The notes under the pieces: model-generated
The model's input: the letters and a program-made list of their open reading frames with translations, nothing else
Told to the model about the DNA's origin: nothing
The model's database searches: none
Made by a program: the position numbers and the translations under genes
In this document: in pieces, positions 16,198-24,119 of the stretch
How positions within the stretch are numbered: the first letter of the stretch is position 1
Layout of the letters: every line of letters begins with the position of its first letter
DNA from: Acidimicrobiia bacterium
Lineage (GTDB): Bacteria > Actinomycetota > Acidimicrobiia > Spongiisociales > UBA5794
Direction: 5' to 3'
NCBI GenBank assembly: GCA_029287195.1
Contig: JARFRN010000283.1
Coordinates: forward strand, 1 to 34,863
DNA: 34,863 nucleotides

Positions 16198-17460
16198 CTA
16201 GCCAATAGCCTGAACGATGCCGTGAATCAGCAACCCGACGAGGCCGCCTACGAGTGTCCCGTTGATGCGAATGAACTGCAGGTCTCGGCCGACTTGCAGC
16301 TCGAGCCGGCGACTGGTCTCATCCGCATCCCAGCGCTTCACCGTGGTTGCGATGATTGCAGCTACCTCCGGCCCCGTCCTGTCGGCGAGGTGGCCGGCGA
16401 GATTTCCCACCCAGGCGTCCACAGTTCTCCGGAGCTCGTCATCAGTGCGAAGGCGATCCCCTGTTGTCCGCGCCAGCTGCTCGAGCCGTTTGCGTAGATC
16501 GGAGTCCGGTTGCTCGGCTGCGGAAACCAGGCTCTGCTTGAGCCCTTCCCAGATCCCATCGGTCCAGTCCCTGAACTCGGGATGATGCAGCAGCTGGCTC
16601 TTGAGTTCCTCGCCTCTCTCGCGGAGTTCTGGTGAAGTCCTGAGGTCGTCCGCCAGCGTTTGCATCTTGGCATTGAGGATTTTCCGAATCTCATGGTCGG
16701 GGTTGTTGGCGATTTCCCCGATGAAGCTCTGCAGGCTCACGTAGAGCTTCTCGAAGACGACATCGTCGACGGGTTCGGGCACCCACCATGGTGATTCCTC
16801 GCGGATGCGGCGGCGCAGCAGAGTGCGGTTCTCTGCGATCGAGGCCGCCATGCCGCGCAGTGCTGCAGTGACAACGGCCTCGTGCTGGCCGCCTTCCACG
16901 GCGCGATCGAGCAATGATCCGGCAACCATGGCTGCGTCGATGGCCTCGATGCGTCCTGCCACGAGCTCCTGGATGCTGTCCTGCACCTCCTCTTCCCGAA
17001 CCGTCTCGGCCAGAGCGGCAATCACGCTTGCGGCTTGTCGGGCGGTAGTGGCGACGTTCTCCGGCTCGGCCAGCCATTCGCCGAGCCGCCCGGCCGGGTC
17101 GGCGGCGCGGATCCGCTCGACGAGAGCTGCGGGGTTCATGAAGTTGCGCTGCACGAACTCGCCCAGCCCGCGTCCGATTGCATCCTTGCTGCGGGGGATG
17201 AGAGCGGTGTGCGGGATCGGAATGCCGAGCGGGTGGCGAAAGAGCGCGGTGACGGCGAACCAGTCGGCGACACCGCCGATCATGGCGGCTTCGGCGCCGG
17301 CCTGTACGTAGCCCCAGGCTCCGGTGCCGTCCGTGAATGCATGGGTGGCGATGAAGACCAAGGTGGCGAGAACGAGCAAGCCGACGGCGTTGCGCTTCAT
17401 CGTCCGCAGTCGTCGCGCCCGCTTGTCATCGAATGAGGCCATCAAGTCCGGTGTGCTCAT
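16198..17460 (-). CDS. DUF445 family membrane protein
   Basis: This 420-residue protein is of the DUF445 family (E. coli YjiN-like). It has two N-terminal hydrophobic segments (AVGLLVLATLVFIATHAF and YVQAGAEAAMIGGVADWFAVTALF), the conserved FRHPLGIPIPHTALIPRSKDAIG block, a long helical cytoplasmic middle, and a C-terminal anchor INGTLVGGLVGLLIHGIVQAIG. The start at 17460 (MSTPDLMASFDDKRARR) has GGGGG a few bases upstream; the frame extends further but into sequence lacking family character. The biochemical role of DUF445 is unknown; its architecture suggests an envelope-associated scaffold. Confidence 0.88.
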   Translation of the reverse strand: MSTPDLMASFDDKRARRLRTMKRNAVGLLVLATLVFIATHAFTDGTGAWGYVQAGAEAAMIGGVADWFAVTALFRHPLGIPIPHTALIPRSKDAIGRGLGEFVQRNFMNPAALVERIRAADPAGRLGEWLAEPENVATTARQAASVIAALAETVREEEVQDSIQELVAGRIEAIDAAMVAGSLLDRAVEGGQHEAVVTAALRGMAASIAENRTLLRRRIREESPWWVPEPVDDVVFEKLYVSLQSFIGEIANNPDHEIRKILNAKMQTLADDLRTSPELRERGEELKSQLLHHPEFRDWTDGIWEGLKQSLVSAAEQPDSDLRKRLEQLARTTGDRLRTDDELRRTVDAWVGNLAGHLADRTGPEVAAIIATTVKRWDADETSRRLELQVGRDLQFIRINGTLVGGLVGLLIHGIVQAIG

Positions 17461-17560
17461 GCCCCCGATTTCAACTCGCTTGTGTCGCAACTTAGACCTT
17501 GTAGACAGATGTGAGTTTCGCCGACCCGTCCGTCGCTCCCTCCCGGCGTAGCTGAACCCG

Positions 17561-17586
17561 CCCCGACATATCGGCCTGAGCCACGC
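17561..17586. repeat. Dispersed intergenic repeat, copy 2
   Basis: The 26 bases starting CCCCGACATATCGGCC match copy 1 at 7417-7442 at about 24 of 26 positions. It lies in the divergent spacer between the DUF445 gene and azlC, upstream of both. Copy 1 lies between convergent ends, so a simple terminator role does not explain both. Confidence 0.5.
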
Positions 17587-17626
17587 AAGCACGAGGTGGG
17601 CGCCGGCTTGCAGCCATCCCGTTAAG

Positions 17627-18349
17627 GTGGCCGCTTCTCAAGGCAAGGAGGCGAGCATCGCTTCGACGGTGCGGGTGGGTCTGGGCGATGGAGCCCGTGC
17701 TGTCTCGCCGCTGCTGCTTGCCATCGTTCCGTTCGGGCTGGTACTCGGAGTGACCGCCGCGGCCACTGTGGTCGGGGGAGTACTTGGGATTGCCACTTCG
17801 TCGATCATATTTGCCGGAGCCGCCCAGCTGGTGACGGTGCAGCTGCTCGATGCCGGCACCAGCATCTTCGTTGTGATCCTGACCGCCCTGGTCGTCAATG
17901 TTCGCCATTTGATGTACAGCGCGGCCCTGGCACCCCATTTCAACGAATTCCCGAGGCGGGCCCGCTGGATGCTGCCCTACCTACTCACGGACCAAGCCTT
18001 TGCCCTCTCGATTGCCCGCTACGAGACAACAGACGACCCTCTCTACAAGCGCTGGTACTTCGTTGGAGCCGGTCTCACGCTCTGGATCTTCTGGCAAATC
18101 GCGACGGTCGCTGGGGTTCTGCTGGGGGCGCAGATACCGGACTCGCTTGGCCTGAGCTTTGCCATTCCCCTCGTCTTCCTGGCACTGCTCATCCCCGTCG
18201 TGCAGACCCGCCCCGGTTTGCTGGCGGCCGTTGTCGGCGGCTTGGTGGCGGTAGCTGCCGCTGATGCGCCCTACGGGTTGGGGCTCGTCATCGGGTCGCT
18301 GGCAGGCATCAGCTCCGGGGTGGCGGCCGAGCAGGTGGGTAGACGTTGA
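17627..18349 (+). CDS. azlC: AzlC-family branched-chain amino acid exporter, large subunit
   Basis: This 240-residue inner-membrane protein is of the AzlC (YgaZ) family, which with AzlD (YgaH) exports branched-chain amino acids. Typical segments are VPFGLVLGVTAAATVVG, IFAGAAQLVTVQLL, VNVRHLMYSAALAPHF (family hallmark), LLTDQAFAL and FVGAGLTLWIFWQIATVAGVLLG, followed by C-terminal helices. The GTG at 17627 is the most upstream sensible start but has a poor ribosome binding site. A strong AAGGAGG at 17645-17651 lies inside the frame, 5 nt before an ATC and 17 nt before a GTG at 17669, so the true N-terminus may be 10-14 residues shorter. It overlaps azlD by one base. Confidence 0.92.
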   Translation: MAASQGKEASIASTVRVGLGDGARAVSPLLLAIVPFGLVLGVTAAATVVGGVLGIATSSIIFAGAAQLVTVQLLDAGTSIFVVILTALVVNVRHLMYSAALAPHFNEFPRRARWMLPYLLTDQAFALSIARYETTDDPLYKRWYFVGAGLTLWIFWQIATVAGVLLGAQIPDSLGLSFAIPLVFLALLIPVVQTRPGLLAAVVGGLVAVAAADAPYGLGLVIGSLAGISSGVAAEQVGRR

Positions 18350-18660
18350 TGTGGGGCGCGGTCATCGCCATTGGGCTCGGGACGTACCTGACTCGATTGT
18401 CGTTCATTGGGGCATTCGGGGAGAGGGAGATGCCGGTGTGGTTGGAGCGCCCGTTGCGCTATGTGGCGCCGGCTGTGCTGGGAGCGATTGTGCTTCCCGC
18501 AGTTGTCATGCCGGACGGCGTCATCGAATTCGCTCCATCATCCAACCCCCGCTTTCTCGCCGGAGTGATTGCAGCCGCCGTTGCGATCAGGTTTCGCAAC
18601 ATCACCGTGGTCATCACTGTTGGCATGGCGGCGTTGTGGATCCTGGATGCGCTGCTGTGA
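18349..18660 (+). CDS. azlD: AzlD-family branched-chain amino acid exporter, small subunit
   Basis: This 103-residue membrane protein has about four hydrophobic segments and the AzlD/YgaH pattern: WGAVIAIGLGTYLTRLSFIG at the N-terminus, RPLRYVAPAVLGAIVLPAVV in the middle and IAAAVAIRFRNITVVITVGMAALWIL at the C-terminus. ATG at 18349 overlaps the azlC stop (TGATG), indicating coupled translation and equal expression of the two subunits. The pair exports branched-chain amino acids or analogues when they accumulate. No Lrp-type regulator is adjacent. Confidence 0.92.
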   Translation: MWGAVIAIGLGTYLTRLSFIGAFGEREMPVWLERPLRYVAPAVLGAIVLPAVVMPDGVIEFAPSSNPRFLAGVIAAAVAIRFRNITVVITVGMAALWILDALL

Positions 18661-18728
18661 CGGTTGGTGTTGAGCGTGGTCCGTGCCATGCTGGCGACGA
18701 TGGCACTCACCCAGCGAAAGACGGTTGA

Positions 18729-19481
18729 ATGAAGAAGATCCGCGACTGGATCTTTACGATCCCCTTCCTGGTCTCCTTTGGCTTGACGCTGACTGTGTTC
18801 GAGCCCATCGCCCGGATTGCCCGCCTCTTCGGGCTGCGCCCCATGGAGGTGACGATGGGCGTGATGCAGCGGATCCTGCTGGGGGTGTTCCGCATCAGTG
18901 GAACTCGTCTCGATGTGGAGAGGTCACCGCTGGTGCAGCCCCGTACCGGGTACATCCTGGTTTCCAATCACCAGAGTATGTTCGACGTCCCGATCTTCGG
19001 CGGTCTGCTGTTCAGTAACTACCCGAAGTACGTCTCGAAACGGGAATTGGGTCGCTGGCTGCCGTCGATATCGTTCAACCTGAAACACGGCGGCAATGCT
19101 CTCATCGATCGCAACGATCCGCGGCAGGCCCGGGAGGCAATCCGGGAACTGGGGGAAGCAGCCCAGCGGCGCAACGTTGCCGTGGTGATATTCCCGGAAG
19201 GCTCACGTTCGCGAGATGGCAGGCTCCGGACCTTCAGGTTTGGTGGCCTCAATGAGCTGATCGCAGCCGCCCCGTCGCTACCGATCGTCCCGGCAACCAT
19301 CGACGGATCATGGGAACTGCTGCGTAACAAGCTCTTCCCCGTCCCATTCGGCACCAGGGTGCGGGTCCGCTTCTCGGCACCGCTGCAGCGGCTCCCGGGT
19401 GAAGACCCGTCCGACCTGGCAGAACGTGTCAGGGAGGTCATCGAAGAGACACTGCTGGAGTGGCGCGCCGCCCATGCCTAG
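18729..19481 (+). CDS. plsC: 1-acyl-sn-glycerol-3-phosphate acyltransferase (PlsC family)
   Basis: This 250-residue membrane-associated acyltransferase converts lysophosphatidate to phosphatidate, or acylates a related lysolipid. It has an N-terminal hydrophobic segment (WIFTIPFLVSFGLTLTVFEPI) and the LPLAT motifs in order: SNHQSMFDVP (HX4D catalytic motif, about residues 78-85), KYVSKRELGRWLP, FPEGSRSRDGRLRTFRFG (substrate-phosphate binding) and LPIVPATIDGS. Length matches bacterial PlsC. It overlaps the following NTF2-like gene by 8 bases, so the two are co-translated. Confidence 0.92.
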   Translation: MKKIRDWIFTIPFLVSFGLTLTVFEPIARIARLFGLRPMEVTMGVMQRILLGVFRISGTRLDVERSPLVQPRTGYILVSNHQSMFDVPIFGGLLFSNYPKYVSKRELGRWLPSISFNLKHGGNALIDRNDPRQAREAIRELGEAAQRRNVAVVIFPEGSRSRDGRLRTFRFGGLNELIAAAPSLPIVPATIDGSWELLRNKLFPVPFGTRVRVRFSAPLQRLPGEDPSDLAERVREVIEETLLEWRAAHA

Positions 19482-19863
19482 CGAGTGTGATTGCTTCGAG
19501 GAAATCACGCGACTTCATCACTTCTTCCAGGACTGGTTTCGGGGGGATCTCGATCCGGTCGACTTCAAGATCTGCGAAGACGCCCTTGCTCCCGGCTTTG
19601 CCATGGTCACTCCCAGCGGGGATCTAGTCAGTCGCGATGAGATCCTCGAAGCCATTTGGCGACATCGCTCTCGCGAGTCCAAGAGGTTCTCGATCGAAAC
19701 CGTCGGGCGCGGTTGCGAGCAGCTCAACGGCGTTCACCTGGTTACGTACGAGGAACGGCAGGGCGGGGTCCGTTCAACCATCCGGTTGTCGACCGCCGCC
19801 CTTGCCGAGACCGACGGCCGCTTTGTGTGGCACCGGGTTCACGAGACCTGGGTCACCGTCTGA
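19474..19863 (+). CDS. NTF2-like / SnoaL-DUF4440-type protein
   Basis: This 129-residue protein has the pattern of a single NTF2-like cone domain: an N-terminal helix (EEITRLHHFFQDWFRGDL), a segment with AEDxxAPGFAMVTPSGDLVSRDEILEAI, and three to four beta strands ending in FVWHRVHETWVTV. Such proteins bind small hydrophobic molecules or act as small enzymes; the terminal strand with paired His and Trp fits DUF4440. ATG at 19474 overlaps the plsC stop by 8 bases. The function is not predictable from sequence; context suggests a lipid-related role. Confidence 0.75.
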   Translation: MPSECDCFEEITRLHHFFQDWFRGDLDPVDFKICEDALAPGFAMVTPSGDLVSRDEILEAIWRHRSRESKRFSIETVGRGCEQLNGVHLVTYEERQGGVRSTIRLSTAALAETDGRFVWHRVHETWVTV

Positions 19864-19890
19864 GTCGGTCTCCCGGATCGTCTCGGACGG

Positions 19891-22572
19891 TCACAGCTGC
19901 TTCCAGACATACATCACGCCCGGGTTGTCTCTGCTCCGCTCGACCTGAAAATCCATTGCCCGCACCAAGTCGAGCATTCTGTGGTTGGCGGTGAGTACTT
20001 CGCCCTCCATCATGTCCAAACCCCGCGCCCGTGCGATCTCCATCAGTCGTTTCAGCATGCGCTGTCCGATGCCGTGCCCTTGAAACTCGTCGGAGACCAC
20101 GAGGGCGAATTCGGCACTGTTCTGGTCGGGATTGGTCACGTAGCGAGTGACGCCGTGCTCGACCTCGTGGCCGTCCTCCTCGGTAACGGCGATCAGAGCC
20201 ATTTCGCGGTCGTAATCGATCTGGGTGAACCGGACCAGCATCTCGGGTGTGAGTTCATGGACTGCGTGCATGAAGCGGAAGTACTTGGCCTCGTCCGATA
20301 GGTTGCGTATGAACTCCTGCTCGATCTCGGCGTCCTCCGGGCGAATCGGGCGGATCGCCACGTTACGCCCGTCTGGTAGCTGGAAGCTGGTCTCGAGGTC
20401 CGCCGGGTATGGGTGGATGGCCATATGTGCATAGGCGTCGGTCGATGGCTTGGGCACACGTACAACGATGCGGGCGTCGACCGCCATTGCGCCCCGCTCG
20501 TCCATGATCAACGGGTTTATGTCCATTTCCTGGATCCACGGCAGCTCACATGCCATGTTCGACACCCGAAGCAGCACATCGACCAGAGCGTCGGTGTTGG
20601 CCGCCGGCATGTTGCGGAATTCTTTGAGACTCTTCGAGATCTTGGTGCGCCGGATGAGATTGCGGGCCAGGCGGTCGTTCAGTGGCGGCAGCGCTACCGC
20701 GGCGTCCTCCAAGACCTCGACCCAGGTGCCACCGGCGCCGAAGCTGATCACCGGCCCAAAGACCGGGTCGTTGATGACCCCGACCATCACCTCACGTCCG
20801 TTGGTGGTCCGGTGCATCTGCTCCACCGTTACGCCCTGAATGTCTGCATCGGGGCGTTTCTGCTGCACCCGATCGATCAACTCCCGGTAGTTGCCCCGCA
20901 CGTCTGCGGCGCTGCGAATATTGAGCTTCACACCACCAACGTCGGACTTGTGAGAGATGTCCTCCGAGTAGATCTTCATGGCTACCGGGAAACCCATTGA
21001 CACCGCCAGCACCAGTGCCTCTTCGGCGGTGCGGGCGATCCCATTGCGCACGGTGGGGACGTGGAATGCTTCCAGTAACGCAATCGACTCGGGTTCGGTG
21101 AGTACCTCGCGCTTCTCGTTGAGAGCACTCTCGATGATCAATCGCGCCGCCTCGATATTCGGTTCCTCGTGATCGATGGGCAGGCGTCCCGGCACCTGGA
21201 GCAGCAATCGCTGGTTGTTGCGATACGACGCCAGGTAGTGGAAAGCGTCGACTGCCGCTTCCGGAGTGTTGAAAGTCGGGATCCCAGCCTGGCGGAAGAC
21301 AGATCGCGCATGGTCTACCTGCTTGCCACCCATCCACGACGTGATGATCGGCTTGCGGTTCTTCCCGGCAGCGTCAACCACGGCTTCCGCGACGTCGAGT
21401 GGCTTGGTCATGGCTTGTGGGGTGAGGATCACGAGCACCCCATCGACTGCTTCGTCCCGGAGACAGATGTCGATGGCCTCGCGGTACCGTTCCGGGGGAG
21501 CGTCCCCGATGATGTCGACGGGATTGCGCGTCGACCAGGTTGCCGGCAAGACTTCGTCGAGGGCCTTGACCGTCTCCTCGCCGATCTGGGCCAGGCTCAG
21601 ATCGGCCTCCGGAACGTGGTCGGCGGCTAGTACCGCAGGACCACCGGCGTTGGTGACGATTGCGATCCGATCCCCGCTCGACTTGTACTTCGACGACAGG
21701 GTTCCTGCGGCCGCAAACACCTGACTGATCGTTTCGACCCTCACCACGCCGGATCGAGCCAGTGCGGCGGAAAAAGCTTCGTCACCGCCGACCAGGGCCC
21801 CGGTGTGTGACATCGAAGCGGCGGCACCCTCCGAGTGGCGGCCCGCCTTGATGGCGATGACAGGCTTGATGCGGGCGGCAGCCCGCAATCCGCTCATGAA
21901 GCGCCGCGACTGGTTGAGGCCTTCGATGTAGAGGATGATGCTCTCGGTCTTGGGGTCGGAGGCGAGGTAGTCGAGCATGTCACCAAAATCGAGATCGGCA
22001 GCAATGCCGGTGGATACCACGGCCGAAAAGCCGACGTCGCGACTTTCAGCCCAGTCGAGAATCGAGGTACACAAGGCTCCTGATTGTGAGACCAGCGCAA
22101 TTGTCCCCTCCGCCGCTTTGTTGTTCCCGAACGTGGCGTTGAGGCCGATGCTCGGCCTGATCAACCCGAGGCAATTTGGGCCCAGAAAACGGATTCCGTG
22201 GGAGCGGGCTGCGTCCCGTACCTTTTCTTCGAGGGCCCGGCCCGTCTCACCGACCTCACGAAAGCCGGCAGACAAGATGATCATCGACCTGATGCCGTGG
22301 GCACCACATTGCTCGACGATCCCGGGGACCGTCCGGGCGGGGGTGGCCACTATTGCAAGGTCGAGTTCACGGCCTATCGATTCGAGGTCGGGATAGGCCT
22401 TCTGACCCTGTACTTCGTCTCGCTTCGGGTTGATGGCATAGATGTCACCGGCAAAGCCGCCTTCGAGCAGATTCTTGAAGACGACTTGGCCGACAGAATC
22501 GGCGGTTTCACTGGCTCCAAACATCGCCACCGATTTTGGGGCGAATAGGGCTTTCAAGTAATGCGGACGCAT
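19891..22572 (-). CDS. ADP-forming acyl-CoA synthetase / GNAT N-acetyltransferase fusion (Pat/PatZ-like)
   Basis: This 893-residue protein has the architecture of protein lysine acetyltransferase Pat/PatZ. Order: CoA-binding Rossmann domain (about 1-135, VAMFGASETADSVG), succinyl-CoA-ligase-like domains (about 155-460), ATP-grasp (about 480-710, MKIYSEDISHKSDVGGVKLN), and a C-terminal GNAT domain (about 730-893) with acetyl-CoA motif FQGHGIGQRML. The ligase region keeps SMSHTGAL with His256, the expected phospho-histidine of ADP-forming acetyl-CoA synthetases; enterobacterial Pat is described as having lost it. A GAGGAGG ribosome binding site lies 9 nt before the ATG. It probably acetylates metabolic enzymes such as acetyl-CoA synthetase and may also retain ligase activity. 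Confidence 0.93.
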   Translation of the reverse strand: MRPHYLKALFAPKSVAMFGASETADSVGQVVFKNLLEGGFAGDIYAINPKRDEVQGQKAYPDLESIGRELDLAIVATPARTVPGIVEQCGAHGIRSMIILSAGFREVGETGRALEEKVRDAARSHGIRFLGPNCLGLIRPSIGLNATFGNNKAAEGTIALVSQSGALCTSILDWAESRDVGFSAVVSTGIAADLDFGDMLDYLASDPKTESIILYIEGLNQSRRFMSGLRAAARIKPVIAIKAGRHSEGAAASMSHTGALVGGDEAFSAALARSGVVRVETISQVFAAAGTLSSKYKSSGDRIAIVTNAGGPAVLAADHVPEADLSLAQIGEETVKALDEVLPATWSTRNPVDIIGDAPPERYREAIDICLRDEAVDGVLVILTPQAMTKPLDVAEAVVDAAGKNRKPIITSWMGGKQVDHARSVFRQAGIPTFNTPEAAVDAFHYLASYRNNQRLLLQVPGRLPIDHEEPNIEAARLIIESALNEKREVLTEPESIALLEAFHVPTVRNGIARTAEEALVLAVSMGFPVAMKIYSEDISHKSDVGGVKLNIRSAADVRGNYRELIDRVQQKRPDADIQGVTVEQMHRTTNGREVMVGVINDPVFGPVISFGAGGTWVEVLEDAAVALPPLNDRLARNLIRRTKISKSLKEFRNMPAANTDALVDVLLRVSNMACELPWIQEMDINPLIMDERGAMAVDARIVVRVPKPSTDAYAHMAIHPYPADLETSFQLPDGRNVAIRPIRPEDAEIEQEFIRNLSDEAKYFRFMHAVHELTPEMLVRFTQIDYDREMALIAVTEEDGHEVEHGVTRYVTNPDQNSAEFALVVSDEFQGHGIGQRMLKRLMEIARARGLDMMEGEVLTANHRMLDLVRAMDFQVERSRDNPGVMYVWKQL

Positions 22573-22664
22573 TTCGCTCGGCCTCCTCGGACCTTTTTGC
22601 TATCACCTTGTTCACTAATGGTGGCAGCAGCTAGGGCCTCGCGGCCCCTGAACCGCGCCAGCCG

Positions 22665-22690
22665 ACCCCGAGCCGGTCGGCGGTTCGATG
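22665..22690. other. Small hairpins in the divergent spacer 22573-22769
   Basis: GCCGACC and GGTCGGC are perfect complements flanking a 7-nt loop, and a smaller GGGCC/GGCCC hairpin lies about 35 nt to the left. The 197-base spacer separates the Pat-like gene from the divergent DUF1684 gene. No tRNA or small ORF is convincing here. The hairpins could be operators or 5'-UTR structure for the minus-strand gene. Confidence 0.35.
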
Positions 22691-22769
22691 CCTCGCCGGA
22701 AATGTGATGTGGGGACCACCGTCCCCGCGGCGCAGGGCCGTGGGCCTCTCTCGCTACCATCCCGGGCCC

Positions 22770-23297
22770 ATGGAAGTATCTCCCCGTGGGTACGTATCTG
22801 CGATCGAAGAGTGGCGGAAGGCACGTGACCACTTCTTCAAATCGCACTACGCCTCACCGCTGGGAGAAGTAGCTCGAGACGCCTTTGCCGGTCTTTCGTA
22901 CTTCGACGTGGACCCCGAGCTGGTGTTCTCCGCTGAACTCGAGCCACCGGCCGAGGACGAGATCGACATCGAGGCCTCTACTGGGACGACATCGCTGTAT
23001 CGGAAGGCCGGCGAGGTGAAGCTCCCATTGTCTCGCGGGACCGTGTCCCTGGTTGTTCTCCGGGGTGCGGACGACGACATGTTCATTCCCTTTCGCGACA
23101 AAACAAACGGAGATGGCAGCTACGAGGCCGGACGCTATGTAGCTGTCGACCGGAACCCCGATGGGGAGTTGCTGATCGACTTCAACAAGGCCACGAACCC
23201 CTATTGTGCCTACGATCCTGAGTTCTCGTGTCCGCTGCCGCCCCCGCAGAACACCATTGCGTTTCGCATCGAAGCCGGTGAGATGGCGTTTGCTTAG
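22770..23297 (+). CDS. DUF1684 domain protein
   Basis: This 175-residue protein matches the DUF1684 family. The diagnostic C-terminal segment is DFNKATNPYCAYDPEFSCPLPP followed by QNTIAFRIEAGE, and the middle contains FIPFRDKTNGDGSYEAGRYV. The N-terminus (IEEWRKARDHFFKSHYASPLG) is also typical. Cys residues in NPYCAY and FSCPLPP are invariant in the members I recall. The start is an ATG at 22770, 9 nt after a TACCAT box, indicating a leaderless message. There is no signal peptide. The function of this widespread family is unknown. It converges on the DsrE-like gene. Confidence 0.88.
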   Translation: MEVSPRGYVSAIEEWRKARDHFFKSHYASPLGEVARDAFAGLSYFDVDPELVFSAELEPPAEDEIDIEASTGTTSLYRKAGEVKLPLSRGTVSLVVLRGADDDMFIPFRDKTNGDGSYEAGRYVAVDRNPDGELLIDFNKATNPYCAYDPEFSCPLPPPQNTIAFRIEAGEMAFA

Positions 23298-23325
23298 CCG
23301 GCGATTTCCCATCGGTTCCCTGGGG

Positions 23326-23340
23326 GGAGCCGCAGACTCC
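23326..23340. repeat. Third copy of the 15-nt hairpin-like element
   Basis: GGAGCCGCAGACTCC resembles GGAGGTGCAGTCTCC (7452-7466) at 12 of 15 positions, with GGAG and CTCC arms conserved. It lies between the convergent DUF1684 and DsrE-like genes, touching the DsrE-like stop codon. This is the same kind of location as the pair at 7380-7466, so it may act as a short bidirectional terminator. Confidence 0.4.
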
Positions 23341-23852
23341 TAGACGAATAGTTGCACGTCGGCGTCTGCGGCAAAATCGAGGAAAGCCGTTGCGCCTGCA
23401 ATGTCACACCCCTCGATCAAGTCGGACTCATCGACACCCATGACGCCCATCGTGGTGGCGCATGCAAAGAAGCGCACCCCGAGTCCCTGGGCCATCTCTA
23501 TGAACTCGGGCAGGTCCGGCATGCTGGCCTTCTTCATCCAGCTCTTCATCACCTTGGTCGCGGCGGCGGTCGCGCCGGGTACCGCACCGAGCAGATTGGG
23601 GATCTTGATCGGGCCCGCAGGGTTGGCCAACGAAGCTACCCGCAGCTTCTCGAACCGGTCCTGGTGGAGTATGTCGAGACCGTAGAAGGTGAAGTAGATG
23701 CCAACTTCCCATCCCAGACTTGCAGCCGTTGTCGCCAGAATGAGTGGCGGGTAGGCCTGATCCAGTGTGCCTTTCGAAGCTACCAGGGCAAGTCGTTTGG
23801 GCTTCGGCTCAACGCCACTGTCTGTTGCCGCCTCTGATGCTGGGAGCGTCAT
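23340..23852 (-). CDS. DsrE/DsrE2-like sulfur relay protein
   Basis: This 170-residue protein is of the DsrE/DsrF/DrsH-like family (DsrE2A-type, often called peroxiredoxin-family). It begins after a short polar tail with LALVASKGTLDQAYPPLILATTAASLGWEVGIYFTFYGL, the conserved fold start. The conserved Cys131 is in FFACATTMGVMG. Such proteins accept persulfide sulfur from TusA. ATG overlaps the tusA stop by four bases. It is the last gene of the cysteine-attenuated operon, which points to handling of sulfane sulfur tied to cysteine supply. The exact acceptor is unknown. Confidence 0.88.
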   Translation of the reverse strand: MTLPASEAATDSGVEPKPKRLALVASKGTLDQAYPPLILATTAASLGWEVGIYFTFYGLDILHQDRFEKLRVASLANPAGPIKIPNLLGAVPGATAAATKVMKSWMKKASMPDLPEFIEMAQGLGVRFFACATTMGVMGVDESDLIEGCDIAGATAFLDFAADADVQLFV

Positions 23853-24106
23853 TGCTTCGTGCCCTTTTCAATCCAGAAGCGCTGGGTGCCGTTCAGGTCT
23901 TCGCTGGCGACGAGGGTGTCTCCACGCTGGCGTGCCATCGCAGGAATGTCCTGCAGCGAGCCGGGATCGGTACAGATCAGTTCGAGGACCTGGCCCGGCT
24001 CCAGTCTGCCGAGCACCATCCCGGCTTTGTAGACGGGTAGGGGGCAGAGCAGCCCGCTGGTGTCGAGCGTCTCGTGTGTATTGGGGACGTCGGTCTGTGT
24101 TGTCAT
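23849..24106 (-). CDS. tusA: TusA-family sulfurtransferase
   Basis: This 85-residue protein has the TusA fold and catalytic CPxP motif: LDTSGLLCPLPVYKAG with Cys21, followed by LEPGQVLELICTDPGSLQDIPAMARQRGDTL. It carries persulfide sulfur between a donor and acceptors such as DsrE-like proteins. The ATG at 24106 has AGAGAGGAACG upstream; the frame continues further but only as an artefact over the cysteine synthase end. It is 13 nt after the cysteine synthase stop and overlaps the DsrE-like gene, so the three form one transcript controlled by the upstream attenuator. Confidence 0.92.
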   Translation of the reverse strand: MTTQTDVPNTHETLDTSGLLCPLPVYKAGMVLGRLEPGQVLELICTDPGSLQDIPAMARQRGDTLVASEDLNGTQRFWIEKGTKQ

Positions 24107-24119
24107 GCTCGTTCCTCTC

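Noticed and set aside
22678-22700. Possible tRNA T-arm (GGTTCGATGCC)
   Set aside because: The flanking bases do not form a T stem, and no anticodon arm or acceptor stem can be built.
22554-22847. A 97-residue minus-strand ORF over the divergent spacer
   Set aside because: Runs through the start of the DUF1684 gene antisense and has Arg/Gly-rich shadow composition.
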